Assembly: GCF_017591425.1 (NCBI RefSeq)
Contig: NW_024466599.1
Span: forward strand, 69,296,501-69,360,500
From: Ochotona curzoniae
Taxonomy: Eukaryota > Chordata > Mammalia > Lagomorpha > Ochotonidae
Direction of reading: 5' to 3'
Length of the DNA stretch: 64,000 nt
Part shown: piece by piece, positions 23,493 through 34,852 of the stretch
Numbering within the stretch: the first letter of the stretch is position 1
Layout of the letters: each line of letters begins with the position of its first letter
The notes under the pieces: generated by a model
Database searches by the model: none
Told to the model about the DNA's origin: nothing
The model's input: only the letters and a program-made list of their open reading frames with translations
Position numbers and translations under genes: made by a program

Positions 23493-23730
23493 ACCTCTTC
23501 TCCCCTTCCCAATCCTCTTCATTTCTACTGGAGGCCCACATGGGTCTGCAGTCCCCATCCCATCACCTCTGTAATGAACATTAAAAAGTTAATGCTCCCA
23601 TTACATTAAAACAACAACAACACTGTAACAGAAATGTAGATGTCCTTGTTGGGCTCATCAGCAGACTGACTTTGGGTGAGAAAGGAATCAGTGTCTTTGA
23701 GCTGTTATAAAATATTGTAGACTGAAGGCT

Positions 23731-23735
<5 letters not shown>

Positions 23736-23768
<33 letters not shown>
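23736..23768 (+). repeat. Homopolymer T33 (A-tail of minus-strand retrocopy)
   Basis: Uninterrupted T run at the low-coordinate end of the unidentified retrocopy. Confidence 0.95.
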
Positions 23769-23770
<2 letters not shown>

Positions 23771-24146
23771 AGTTTATGGTGTGCAGTCTTTTATGGTGAA
23801 ACAGTGCTGCAGTGAGCAATGACGTGCTTGTTGGTGGCCTGGCCCTCGTGGTAGGTGGTCTTTGACGGCAGACCTCATGCATCTTCTCCATCTTGCTCCT
23901 CCCAAGAGTCCAGTCAGCTCCAGGTGTTGTGTATCTGTCCTGTGGGGTGGTTAGGTGATATCCCACTGAGAAGTCCACCCTCCATGCTATGGAAAACCAT
24001 CCTGATCATGAAGTACTCTTGTTGTGGTGTCTGAAACACTGAAAACATGTTATCTTCTTTGTAAAACACATTTTGGATTCAGATTGTATAGGGTGATCAT
24101 GAAGCCTGGCTGTTAACACAAAGCAGGTTTTCAACCTACGACATTT
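23737..24146 (-). pseudogene. Retrocopy of an unidentified transcript with poly(A) tail and TSD
   Basis: On the minus strand a unique block of about 375 bp ends in CACCATAAACTGC and then an uninterrupted run of about 33 A (plus-strand T run, 23736-23768). Short direct repeats flank it: aggcttcaaat (23726-23736) and aagcttcaaat (24147-24157), one mismatch in 11. CATAAA close to the tail is a plausible variant polyadenylation signal. These are hallmarks of L1-mediated retrotransposition. I do not recognise the parent: the longest minus frame (starting at 23978) resembles no family I know and may not be the original frame. It could be a processed pseudogene fragment, a 3' UTR retrocopy or an uncharacterised SINE. 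Confidence 0.55.
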
Positions 24147-24593
24147 AAGCTTCAAATGAAACAGACCATGCTAAATAAACCCTTTATACTACTCCTACCT
24201 ACATAAAATGTGGAAATAAAGCCAACTGGTTTTAATTAAGATGTGATTATGAGTAGGGTTACTTCACTCCTTTGTTTCCCAAACCTCCAGGTTTAGACAT
24301 TTCTGTGCTGCTTGTACCTGGCTGACCATGTGGACAGCTTCCTTGAAAGTTCCAAGTGTGTCTGGTTGTAGCTCTCATCCATAGGGCCACCTCACCACAA
24401 ACAGTGATGTATTAGGAAGCTGCTGTGAATTTTAAAGTTTTCCAAGTTTGGAGAATCTCGCTCTTGGTCTTGGCTGGTGCTTCTTTGTCTTCCCGTGCCC
24501 TTTCCTCTGTTCCACTCTCCTCTTACTGCTGGCTGTCTTTTGAAAGGTGACACCCTTTTGATTTTGCCTGCCATTCTCATTAGTCTGTGTACA

Positions 24594-24775
24594 GCTTGAG
24601 TGTCCCCTTCTCTAAAACACTTGGTATCAGAAGTATTTTAGGGTCTTTTGGATTTGAAAAGTAGGCATAGACTACCAGTTATTTGGAGATCTCTATCTGA
24701 AAATCCAAAATCCTTCAAAATCTGAGGCTTTTAAAGAGTCATTTCAGATTGGGAGTGTTTGAACTGTTTCTCCTT
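24594..24775 (+). mobile_element. DNA transposon fossil (Tigger/MER-type)
   Basis: cttgagtgtccccttctcta, aaacacttggtatcagaagt, attttagggtcttttggatt and tctgaaaatccaaaatcc match, in order, the primate-known repeat that begins ttgagtatcccttatccaaa and contains atccgaaaatccgaaatcc near its other half. Much of the internal part is missing. Confidence 0.55.
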
Positions 24776-24919
24776 TTCTGCACCACTGTCTGGGGTGAAC
24801 ATCTGGACGCACCTGCAGGGCTTTAGTAAGATGAAGCCACAGAGCTTTGGGTTAGGCTTTGCAGAGGTTCTTCAGAGTTGCCCAGAAGGCCTGCCTATGG
24901 GTTAGGGTGGGGAAAACAG

Positions 24920-25760
24920 GTTAAGATCAAAAGACTTTTTGGCAGACAAGTTTACATGGGGCAAGAGAGCTCTGGGCCTGTTAACAAGCAGCCTAGTGGC
25001 TGGAGGGGACAGTCAGGCACGAACTTGGGTACCAGGAGATGCAGGGAGCGCTCCACCATGCCTGAGGCCGCTGGGCTGGGATCACCCCTAGTTGTGCTTG
25101 AGGTGGAGCCATTCCAAGGGTGCTTGGCCTGGGGGCCCTGGGGACTGGTGACTCTGCAGATGTGGGTCAGGTGGTTATCTGTCTTCTTGAGGAATTTTAC
25201 CTCCTTGTCCAGGAAGTGTTCTCCAAAAAGTTACAGAGATGAGGGTCTGTGCCAGCAGAAGTCAAGGTGTGAAATTCCAGATGGGCCTGGTTCAGTTTCT
25301 TCTCCAGGCCCAAGAAGGCTTCCAGGGCATCTTGGGTTTTGCCCCACTCATCTTGGGTTGGCTTCTGTACATCCTGAAAGAGGGTGTGACTAGTGTGCTG
25401 ATTTTGCATCTTCAAGAGAAGCTTTTCCTCCGCCAGCTCACCCACTGCCTACAGAGCCACACTGTTGCAGAGAGGTATGTGTAGGAGACCTGCAGATACA
25501 AACTGACCAGGCAGTAGATGGCAGCCTCCACTTAAAAGGAATATTGCTGATGGATCTGGGAGGTCATGGTTGGTCGGTGATCAGGGGATGACCACAAAAA
25601 CAGTGTTGGAAGAGATGGAGCTTGAGAAGGAGATGGCCAAGTGGTCCTGGAAGCTGTAAACCGGAGAGGAGCTTGGAAGGCAGTGGAAGCTGGTCACAGA
25701 GAATCCCTGGGCCTGTTCCAGCCAAAGACTGTCGAGGTAAGGCATAGGTCCATGTGTCTC
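24920..25760 (-). pseudogene. FTL (pseudogene): Ferritin light chain (FTL) processed pseudogene
   Basis: An intronless retrocopy of the ferritin light chain mRNA, read right to left. The former start codon is at 25565-25567 (MTSQIHQQYS, then an in-frame stop), followed by VEAA and LYLQVSYTYLS. The central segment keeps [32 protein letters not shown] and [10 protein letters not shown], all FTL landmarks. The original stop corresponds to 25088-25090 after LHLKHN. The span from ATG to stop is 480 bp against 528 bp for intact FTL; the segment after SYTYLS (FTL residues of the GFYFDRDD region) is deleted and frameshifted. The 5' UTR is kept back to an iron-responsive-element relic, and the 3' UTR matches down to a remnant of the polyadenylation region (AAAAGTCTTTTGAT), but no A-tail survives. 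With a premature stop, deletion and frameshifts it cannot encode ferritin. Confidence 0.9.
25715..25742 (-). promoter_or_regulatory. Relic iron-responsive element in the FTL pseudogene
   Basis: On the minus strand the 5' UTR reads ACCTCGACAGTCTTTGGCTGGAAC in register with the FTL IRE (TTCAACAGTGTTTGGACGGAAC). The hexaloop CAGTGN is now CAGTCT (25726-25731) and stem bases differ, so IRP binding would be weakened or lost. Quoted as two aligned segments read from the sequence and family knowledge. Confidence 0.75.
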
Positions 25761-25774
25761 CCCATGAGTCAATG

Positions 25775-26670
25775 GAAGAAGACTTTATTTACTGAAAGTA
25801 ACAGGTGAAGTCCAATAGGCACTTAAATCCAAAGAAAAACTGACTAGAGAGACTAGCATCTTCACCACCTTACAGGAACCTACTTGCAGTCACGTGTAAC
25901 TGAGCTCTGTTGCTGTGAAGAAAGCAGCTCATGCCAGGTCTGGATGAATGATTTGTACGTTTTTCAAGTATCCACTGACTATTCCCCTATACACACATAT
26001 ATACTACATTTGAAAAAGAACTGACCATTTCCAGATATACTTCGTTTCTGTTCATCTTTTGGAAGAGGGCGTCCAAAGAGAAGACTACACAGCTCTGACT
26101 CATGAATCATGTAGTGAGCCCATCCTAGGCTCCACCAAGTCTCCTCCATTCCTCCTCAGACATTAGGTGGATTTTGTTCTCTAGGTAACAGGACATGCTG
26201 GTACTTGAGTATTCGATCTGCTTGTGAGCCATCCTGCTGGCCTGCAGCGGGTGGGGAAAAAGTAGAATGGCAACAGAGGCCACAGCAACCTCGTCTGCGT
26301 CTGAACCAAGTCAATGACGTGACTGAGACCGAGGACCAATGGAAGAAAATTCTTGAAAGCAGGACAGAGGCTTCTGCGAACACAGCTGCTTCTTAGAAGT
26401 CTGGTTTCTGTGCTTCTGATGGATGCAGCTTAGTGAGAACTGGTTGGAGTGGGAATCTGCCTGCCTTGCCCTGAAACATTTGTACCAGTGACCTTAGCCA
26501 ATGAGGACAAGCCCAAGCCTCGAAGCAAATGCCAGCCTACAAGAGGGTACTGATTGTCTCCTAGGAGACTGGAAATACCTGAGTACTTGAGTGAGAGTAC
26601 TTGTATGGGAGGAGGGGTGTAAAAAATCATATAAAATATGGGTTACCATCTCTACTTTAAAAAAAAAAAA
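25775..26670. other. Unassigned sequence
   Basis: No exon or repeat recognised between the FTL pseudogene and the next CSINE. Confidence 0.45.
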
Positions 26671-26673
26671 CGA

Positions 26674-26997
26674 GGGCCCTGTGCAGTAGTCTAGCGGCTA
26701 AAGTCCTCGCCTTGCATGCACTGGGATCCCATATGGGCAACAGTTTGTGTCCCGGTGGTCTTGCTTCCCATCCAGCTCCCTACTGGTGGCCTGGGAAAGC
26801 AGTGGAGGATTATTCAGTGCCTTGGGACCTCGCATCTGCATGGGAGACCCTGCAAAATCTCCTGGCTTCAGCTCAGCTCAGCTCAGTTCTGGTTATTGTG
26901 GCCACTTGGGGAGTGAATCAATGGATGGAAGATCTTCCTCTGTCACTCCTCCTCTCTGTATATCTGACTGTAATAAAAAAATAAATCTTTAAAAAAA
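26674..26997 (+). mobile_element. CSINE with (agctc) pentamer expansion
   Basis: Sense: gggccctgtgcagtagtcta, cttgcatgcactgggatccc, tail aaaaataaatctttaaaa. Its ggcgcagctc segment has expanded to agctcagctcagctcagtt near 26871-26888. Confidence 0.9.
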
Positions 26998-27009
26998 TAT
27001 TCTAAAAAG

Positions 27010-28480
27010 TGAGGGAGGGGCTATTAGATTCAGAACTAAAGGTTATTTTTAAAACTAGATTTTAATTTTAAAATGGCTTTAGGTAGAGATAAAGATAGCA
27101 TATGTCTTCCCTTATCCCTGGTTTCTCTACTGTTAATATCTTAATTACCATAGTAGATTGTGGTGAATTAACCGTGATCACAATTGATGCCTTATTAATC
27201 AAGGCTCGTGTTTTTAAATTTCCTTAGTGGTTATTTTTTGTTTGTTTGTTAACCTAATGCCCCTTTTGTGCTCCAGGATCCTTTAGGACACCACATTACA
27301 TTTATTTATCTTGTCTCCTCAAGCTTCTCTTGGTTGGGACAGCGTATCAGGATTGGTTTTTGATGACCCTAACCATCCTGAGGAATAGTGTTAGCTATCT
27401 GTAGAATGACCTTAAGCTTAGCTTTTTCTGACACTATTAGACTGGGATTATGTTTTTTGGGAAGAAAAACCCTAAAGATGTGGTATCTTTCTCATCATAC
27501 TACATCACTTCAAGAATTTGTACTGCCTAAGACTGTTCTACTCTTCAGTTGTTAATATATGGCTTGTTAGAGTTATAAATCTGCTTTGATTATCCTAACA
27601 TGCACGAAGTTCTGTAAACTCTTGCTTGAATACTATAAGCTGCTAAGTTTAAATACAATTTTAAAAAAGAAGAATTCATACTGTCACCATTACTTGATCA
27701 CCTGCCCAGTATCTGCCCCCCCCCCCCTTTACAGTGTTTTCTGAGAGGAGGTGGCCTCTTTGAGTAAGGGCTATTTTTTTTTTTTTTTGAGTGTGATTAT
27801 TTTGGAATGCTTCTGAATGGGAGATTTGTCTCCTCCCGCATTAATGTGTTTATTTAATTGTGATATCAGTGAGGACTGATGTTTGTTTCATTCTTTGGGT
27901 TTTATTCCAGTAGTGGTTTATTTATTTTGTTGTTCTAATTCTTCCCAATTGGGCCATTGGGATCTCTTTGAACTGGAGCCGGCGTTCCTTTTCAAACCTT
28001 TGCAGAAACCAGCTCTAATCCCAGCTCTTGGTCCTTTCCCAGAACTCAGCCTGACGTAGTCCCTTTCCACAGATCTTCCCTCTCTGGATCTTTTGTTACT
28101 TTTGTTTTGTGTTGGATACTTTCTTACCTTTTGACTCTGTAAGATACTTTAACCTCATCTTGTTTATTTTTTGTGTCAGCCCTAGAATTAGCTATTTCTC
28201 CCAAGAACCTTTATCCTTTTTATTGGAGAATAGTCTTAGAAACCAGGATCTTGGCACAAAGTGACCTGTTATTGTAATTCCAATTTTGTGAATTTAGTTG
28301 AACAACAGAAGCAAAACATCCATGTAGCAATACCATGGAGAAGCAGTTGAAAATATGATTTACCAGCTTTAAACCCCCTTCTTGAACTCTGTAGGCACAA
28401 TCTTACTGTTGCAAACTTGATGTGTACTATATTTTGAGTTGTGTATCTGAATTGTACTTAGTGGTAATAACTTTTGCACA
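27010..28480 (+). mobile_element. Old L1 (L1M class) 3' UTR
   Basis: The sequence follows the 3' end of ancient L1ME/L1MC elements: tttctctactgtta near 27122; ttctttgggttttattccagtagtggtttatttattttgttgtt near 27890; ttcccaattgggccattggg; gtgtcagccctagaattagc; tttctcccaagaaccttta; tattggagaatagtcttaga; aaaccaggatcttgg. It contains no ORF2, so it is a 5'-truncated copy. The block includes C13 (27716-27728) and T14 homopolymers. The left limit is soft. Confidence 0.7.
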
Positions 28481-28613
28481 GTCCCTCAGTTTGGTGCTGA
28501 AGCAATGTACCTGTTGTTGGCATCTGGTTGAAATAGTGGTAAATAGTTCTGGATGAAGGAATCCTTCTCATTTCTGAGGCCTGCAGAGCTCATGGTCAAA
28601 AGCAATGAAACCA

Positions 28614-28932
28614 GGGGCTGGAGTTGTGGTTTAGTAAGTAAAGCAGGCATTTGTTGACATAGGAATTCCATATTTGTGCCATTCAGGTCCTGGCTCCTCC
28701 TACTTCTGGGCCAGCTAATAGTCTGGAAAAGTACCATAAGATGACTCAGGTGGGTCACTTACTGGTTTCTGCCACTAACCTGAGAGACAAGGAAGAAGTT
28801 CTGGGCTTTAGCCTATCTTAACCCTGTCTATTGCTGCCATCTGGGGAGTGAACCAGCAGATAAAAGATCATTTTCTCTGTCTCTCTCCCTTCCTGTGACA
28901 CAAAGGAATAAATAATCTTTAAAAAAATCTTG
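28614..28932 (+). mobile_element. CSINE (old)
   Basis: Sense: ggggctggagttgtggttta, ttgctgccatctggggagtg, tail gaataaataatctttaaaa. Confidence 0.8.
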
Positions 28933-28939
28933 AAAAATT

Positions 28940-31900
28940 AAAATCTGGTTTTTGGGGGAGGGTACTGTAAACAAACTATGTGAACAGAGAACAAGAGGCC
29001 CTCTGCTTATGGAGTGAGGTGGAGTTTCGTAAGATCTGGGTGGGTGGAGCCTGTTCAGAGCTCTTGTGACCTCATTAGATGTGTCCAGGACTGAGATGGG
29101 AACTGTAGCAAGGTGGCTGTGGGGAGAAGTGCCCTAGTTCTGAATGTGTCGTCAAATTTTATTGATGGGTTGGAAATTGCAGGAGGAGGGCCTTTTGGAG
29201 GAAGCAGAAAATTACCCTTTGGAGATTAGATCTGCCATTTGCTGGGGAGGGCTAGGGATGGAGCAGGCTGGACTCCAGGACCAGACAGGTGGGAATCTGC
29301 TTGTAGAATTGTATTTTTCTGCTTGTTATTTTCCTTCTATCTTTTCCCCTTTCCCTCTTACTTTTCCCAGTTCTATGATTAAGCTGTATCTCACATGGAA
29401 ATCTCTAACTTGATTTCATAAAACAGCACTTGGCTCTGGAGAAAGGAACCCTGAGCGGAGATAGAGCTGCTGTGTGAGAAGAGCTGTGCCCACCCAGGGA
29501 GTCTCGGTGTCATGTTAGAGAAGGTGGTAGAGCCTGGGATTTCTGGTGTGGCCAACTGATGCTTCATTGATCATATTTGCTTCTGGAGGCAGTTGTGGTC
29601 TGGTTCAGTCCTGACCCTTTTGTTGTTCTCTTGGGGATGTCTTCCTCCCTGTCTTGTTCTGTTTGAAACCAGGACATCACATCTCCTTGCCCCAGAATTG
29701 CCACCCCCATGTGACATCAGGGGCTCTGAGCAGGTGGGGTCAGAATTGGGAGCAGTCCCCTCCTTTCCCAGTCACCAGCTACTGCTTAGTGAGGGTGAAG
29801 AGGTTGTCCCTACATCTGGCTAAATAAGTTAAAGTTTAAACAGTCATTTGTTTGGATGTCCTACCAGATCTTGAGAGGTTTCTGTTTCTTTCCCAAGATT
29901 ATTATCATATGTGAACCCTTTGTGTTCAGAAAATAAAATGAAACACTTTCCAAAGAAAATAAGTACTTTAATTATAGCTTTTAATTTAAAATAATTACTG
30001 TGGGGAACAATAAAATGAGATTGCATTTCTTTGTCTTGATGGAGGGGGAAAAACCCAAACTGGGTTAGATAGACAATAGTGGTTACAAAAAGGTTTGTCT
30101 GTGTCTAATTACAGCAGAGACCTAGTTAATCTACAACAAACTATTACCAAAAGGGGTGGGAAAACATCACTCCCAAGTGATTTTCCCATTATGGGTAGTT
30201 AAGTAGTCAGATGGTGGATTTTTTAGTTTGGGGCAAAGTTTTTAACACCCACCTTCCTGAAAGTGTCCTTCTTGCTCCCTGACCTGCCAGCCCTGTCACA
30301 CCTAGCAGCAGGAAGCTCTGCGAACAGCCAGGACCCAGAAAGTACCACAGGTGCCCTTGAGCCCCCACCCCTCATCTAGTGGCTATCTCCTTTAAAGCAT
30401 TTACATATGCTGTCATTTGGAAGATTTGGTTTCCACCCTACCTGTCCCTGATAGTTGAGAAGAACATTGATAACTAGTAACCCATGACAAGAGAAGAGGA
30501 AACCAATCATCATGAAGAGATGTGAAGACTGGTAGGAGGCAGCAAACTGGCTTAGAGGCAGCACATAGCGAAGAGAGGTCAGTAGCCTTGTGTCTCCTCG
30601 GAGGAGGCACTTCTGTATGCATCCGTATCCCTGAGCTGTGCTTCTTTTTCTTCATGGTGCAGATGAGCAGGCAGTGGCACTCCAGGGAGATGCCTGTTTT
30701 GTGCATATCAGTTGGGGGTAGGATTGATTTGTACTTTAGTTCTGGTATGAGTCTTTTCTTCAGCATAGCCCTTGAAAGCAAGGAAATGGATACACTTCAG
30801 AATATTTCATTCTGGTCTGGTTTTCTTCATTAAAATTGCCACCCAAGTTGTATCTCATTAGCCAGAAGCAGCCACCAGAAATCCTCTACTATACTGTCTC
30901 ATTAGTCTGAAGTGGCGGCCCTGTTGATATGCCATCCCTGGGATTGGCACTAGATCAAACCCTTTGTCATCATTTCCTTCGTAATTGCAGTCTGGCCTGT
31001 CCTCAGCTGGTTGGAACATCTCAAAAAGGTGTGAAAGTAGCAACTTGGGAACCAAGAGCCCTTCAGGGATCACACTGAGTTGATTTAATGATGAAGGGGA
31101 GCTGTCAGGTCCCCAGGAGGGGCACACAGGAGGAGACTCTGGAAAGGCCCCATGGGTCCTATACAGGAAGTACAACCCTTGGACCAGTACATCATGAGGG
31201 GACGAAAGCCAACTAGGACTCCTCTCCAGAAGAGCAGCAGCTGTAGCATGCCAAAGCACTGACTTTCGGCCTTGAGGGTTCCCATTTTGTAAATGGGAAG
31301 TCTGGGACTGGAGAGGTCTAGGGTCCAACACACCTCTCTAGTTGTGTTCTGTCTCTATAGTTGATTTGAACAAAGGCAGCAGATGTTCCAAACCAGGAAA
31401 ATCAAGAAGACAACCTTCCCTACCCAGCATCTGGTTCATAAAGTAGCAGTGTCATGCTGAAAGAAACAGGTGGGTGTGCCTATCCCCAGTTTCAGAGAGA
31501 TGTTTCAACAGACAAACTAAAACCTTCAAAACAAAGCTTTGCAACTCTCCCCAAAGATGTTGACTTCATTTAGTGTATAATATGGATGATGTTCAAGTGC
31601 CAGTCACGTGGTGTGTGGAGGAAGTTCAAATTCAAGGGTACTCTCAAAGGACTGGAGACTTTAGTGGAAGTAATTAAGGGGCTAGTAGCTCAATGAAAGC
31701 AATAGGCAAAACCCATAGACAGAGACAAGCAGGGGAGAAGATAGCTAAGAAGGAATTGTCTTGAGGTCAGAAAAAGTACAGCCATCCAAAGGGCTTAAGT
31801 GGATTGGGCTATAAAGCAATTTGTGCCCTAGGAGATTGTCACAGATAGCAGTTAGTGGGGGTTAACAGCTGAGTGTGATAACCTCAGGGGCAGATAGGTC

Positions 31901-31940
31901 AACCAAGAGGGAAGATACAAGAAGCATGATAATACCATTA
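28940..31940. other. Unassigned sequence
   Basis: Three kilobases with no exon or repeat named with confidence. The 157-codon minus ORF at 30858-31331 resembles no family I know; a second frame is also open over part of it, which argues against coding. Confidence 0.45.
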
Positions 31941-31949
31941 TCATTCTAG

Positions 31950-33640
31950 TTTTACCCTACTCAAGGCGGTGCCACCCAGGAGCAGTAGTATCAGAGGCTG
32001 TACAATGTGTAGGCAGAGAGGATAGGTTTTAGGAAAGAATAAATAAATGAATCCCAAGGGAGTGGCTATCAGTATCCAGGTTTGCCACAGTATATTGGCT
32101 AAAATATCATCTTTAGCACGAAGTCATAATATAGGCAAAAAAGTAGGAAATGATGACAGGAAAAAAACAAAAACAGGCCGCAGAAGCTGACCAAAACAAG
32201 GGGTGTAGGTGGTATAGGTGTTAGATTTAACAAGTACTTCTAACAGCCACTTAAAGTATATTCAGAAAATCAAACAAAATCATGCTTAAAGAAGATATGA
32301 CAAAAGACATAGACATTAAGGTGTTTTTTTTTTTAAAAATGGAAATTCAGAAGTTGATAAGACTTAGAGAATTTATTAGAGAACCAGAGCATAGTAAATG
32401 TTAACTGGCTGAAAAAAGAATCAGTGAACTTGAAGATAGTGAGATTGAGATTATACAGCCCAAACCACAGAGAAAGAATGAAGAAAATAGAGTCCTGGAG
32501 AAGTGTACTATAGCATTCAACGCAACAACGTATATGAATAGTTAGAGTCCCCGAAGAGAGCAGAGAAAGGTAAAGGGAAAGATAAAAGAAATACCAGTCA
32601 GAAACTTAATTTGTAGAAAAACATTAAAGTCTTAGTAGGTTACACTCAAAAAGTTCCACATCTAGCCACATTATAGTAAAAATGTTCAAAGACAAAGGAA
32701 GAGGAAAATCTTTTAAGTTATAAGACAAAAAAAAGAACTCATCACATAGACTTGGAATTCCAATAAAACCAACAGCTGACTTCTCACTGGTAACGATGAT
32801 GTCTAGAAGACACTGGGACAACGTATTCAAACTCCTGAGGACAGAACAAAGAATCTGTCAATCAGGTGTGTTACAATGATTAAAACTATCTACCAGAAAT
32901 GAGTATAAACTTAAAAACAAGCTGTTGTGCTGGATTTTTGAAATCCTCAGATAATCATCAAGTCTGAAGTTGGTGCTAAGGCAAAAAGGTGGTTTATTCA
33001 GGTTAGCCTAGGTAACCCAGCCACCTCCCCGAGCCCAGCATGGCTGGGCGGGGGAGGGGCAGCCGCAGCCGAGGCTGCTAGGATCCGCAGGGAGGACAAA
33101 AAGAAGCGCAAGCCGAAGAGCAGAGCGAGAGTCCAAGCCCCCAGTTCTTATACATTTCAGGCTACTAATTATACAGTCATGATTTAGCAGGCTTCTATTG
33201 GTGGGTTTGAAACAAGCAACTTTCAAAAAGTACAAATCGATGAGCTGTTGGGCTGTGAATCTTCTCAAATACCAGGTACCTCCTTCCTGAGGAGTGGTCT
33301 GCCTACTTGACTTGCCAGGTGTCCTGCCGGGGGTGTCACGTAGGCTATCAGGCCTGAGGTTCACACAGCCCCAGCCAAGCCATTAAGGCAGAATCACAAA
33401 AGGCAGAAAACGCCTAGGTTCTTCAAAACAGGCAAACCTGGCACAAATGAAATTTTGCAGGCTGAAAGGAAATAACCACAGACAATACTTGAAATTCATG
33501 TGAGAAAGCAAGTTCCAGTAAGCATAATTAGAAAATATGTGCTACATGGATACTTTTCCTTTCTGATTTACAGAGCAGCTTTAAAAATTATATGTATGTG
33601 ACTGTTGAGACTATAACATTTAGAAACATATTTGATTGTG
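31950..33640 (+). mobile_element. HAL1-like ancient L1 relic, interrupted by an LTR
   Basis: Sense-strand relic of an L1 5' UTR and ORF1: aacaggccgcagaagctgac near 32175; agaatcagtgaacttgaaga near 32418 (ISELED of the ORF1 coiled coil); agagtccccgaagagagcag near 32545; aaccaacagctgacttctca near 32768 (ADFS of the C-terminal domain); attcaaactcctgagg near 32825. After an LTR (about 32930-33420) it resumes with attttgcaggctgaaaggaa near 33451, in the region just after ORF1 in HAL1. ORF1 runs straight to a 3' UTR with no ORF2, as in HAL1. It is full of stops and old. Confidence 0.6.
32935..33420 (-). mobile_element. Endogenous retrovirus LTR (ERV1-type, solo)
   Basis: On the minus strand: an upstream block with CCAATAG near 33195, TATAAG near 33150, then a CT-rich start-site region (CTCTCGCTCTGCTC) and AATAAACCACC near 32990 as polyadenylation signal, ending near GAGGATTTCA. 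The GC-rich R region is the only CpG cluster in the window. No internal retroviral sequence adjoins it, so it is a solo LTR. Exact ends and TSD were not resolved. It lies inside the HAL1-like relic and is therefore younger. Confidence 0.68.
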
Positions 33641-33784
33641 CCAGCATAAAGGAAGCAAGTATGTGTGAAGGATATCACATCTTTAACCCACAGGAAAAAA
33701 GGATGAGAATCAGAATTGGTAAATAAGGTTAATTTATAAACTGACTTCCTATCTGTGCATTTGCTTTCCACCCTGCTATCCCTA

Positions 33785-34066
33785 TTTAAAAAGAAAGATT
33801 TATTTATTGTCAGGCAGAGTTGGAGGGAAATAGCTTCCATATACTGGTTTGTTCCTCAAATTGCCACAACACCTGGGGCTTGGCTAGGGTGCAGCCAGGA
33901 GCCAGTAATTCCATCTGGGTCTTCCACGTGGTTGGCAGGCCCCAACGTACTTGAGCCATTTGCTTCTGTTTTCCCAGGCACATTAGCAACAGAGATAGGA
34001 ACCGGTGCCCATGTGGGATGCTAGTGTTGCAGGTGCTGGCTTTACCCTCTTGCCACAATGCTGACT
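33785..34066 (-). mobile_element. CSINE
   Basis: Antisense: aaagatttatttattgtcag, gccaggagccagtaattcca, gccacaatgctgac at the head. Confidence 0.8.
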
Positions 34067-34281
34067 TCTTTTTAGACTTTTTGAAGCACCCTTGGATTTA
34101 GTTGTCATATGTATACAATACTAGAATGTAAGGGAGAAGGGGACTAGAGCTAAACAGGAGTAGCATTTGTATGGAAGTATGCAGAAAAAAGGAACGACAG
34201 CTTATGCTAGATAATACTGTAAAATGTGACAGAGAAATAGATAAACCAAAAATGCAGCAAAGTTGCTTGCAGTAGTTCAGA

Positions 34282-34450
34282 CACTGCTTAGGACAACTGT
34301 ATCCCATATCAGAGTTAATGTGGACTTCCTGCTAATGTGTCCCTTGGATTGTAGCATGGCTCAAGTAGTTGGGACTCTGTTCCAGGGCAATTGAGGAATG
34401 TACCAGCAGAGGAGAGATCTCCATGTCTCTTCTGCTTCACAAGTGAAAAT
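34282..34450 (+). mobile_element. CSINE with internal deletions
   Basis: Sense fragments in CSINE order: tatcccatatcagag, cttcctgctaatgtgtccct, atggctcaagtagttgggac, accagcagaggagagatctc. About half the usual length. Confidence 0.55.
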
Positions 34451-34852
34451 TAGAATAGAAAAAAGGCAGGCTGTATACTTTTGCCATCTTCAAAGGGTTT
34501 TTACTATATGACATAAGCCAAGTATGACGGGCTTGCAGATTCTGCTTAAAAAGAAATTCCATGAGCTTTCTGAATTGAACCATCAGATCTCTAGATTATT
34601 CTGAGTCTGTTTGTTTCTTTTTAATGTTTCTTTTCCAAAATGCGTTTCAAAGGTTCTGACCTACCTGGAGGTTGTGAAGATGAAGGGAGCAGCTCAGATG
34701 TGAGGAGGGGCAAGAAGGAATTGTTTGTCAGCCTCAGTGAATAGACTCCTGGTGAGCAGAGGCAGAACTCTGCTGGATTCGACCAGCAGCACTGCCAGCT
34801 CAGATGCTGGATTTGTGCAGTGTGGTAGAGAGAAGAGACAGTTCAGAAGGTG

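Noticed and set aside
24878..25393. 171-codon plus-strand ORF
   Set aside because: It is antisense to the FTL processed pseudogene; the openness reflects complementary ferritin codons.
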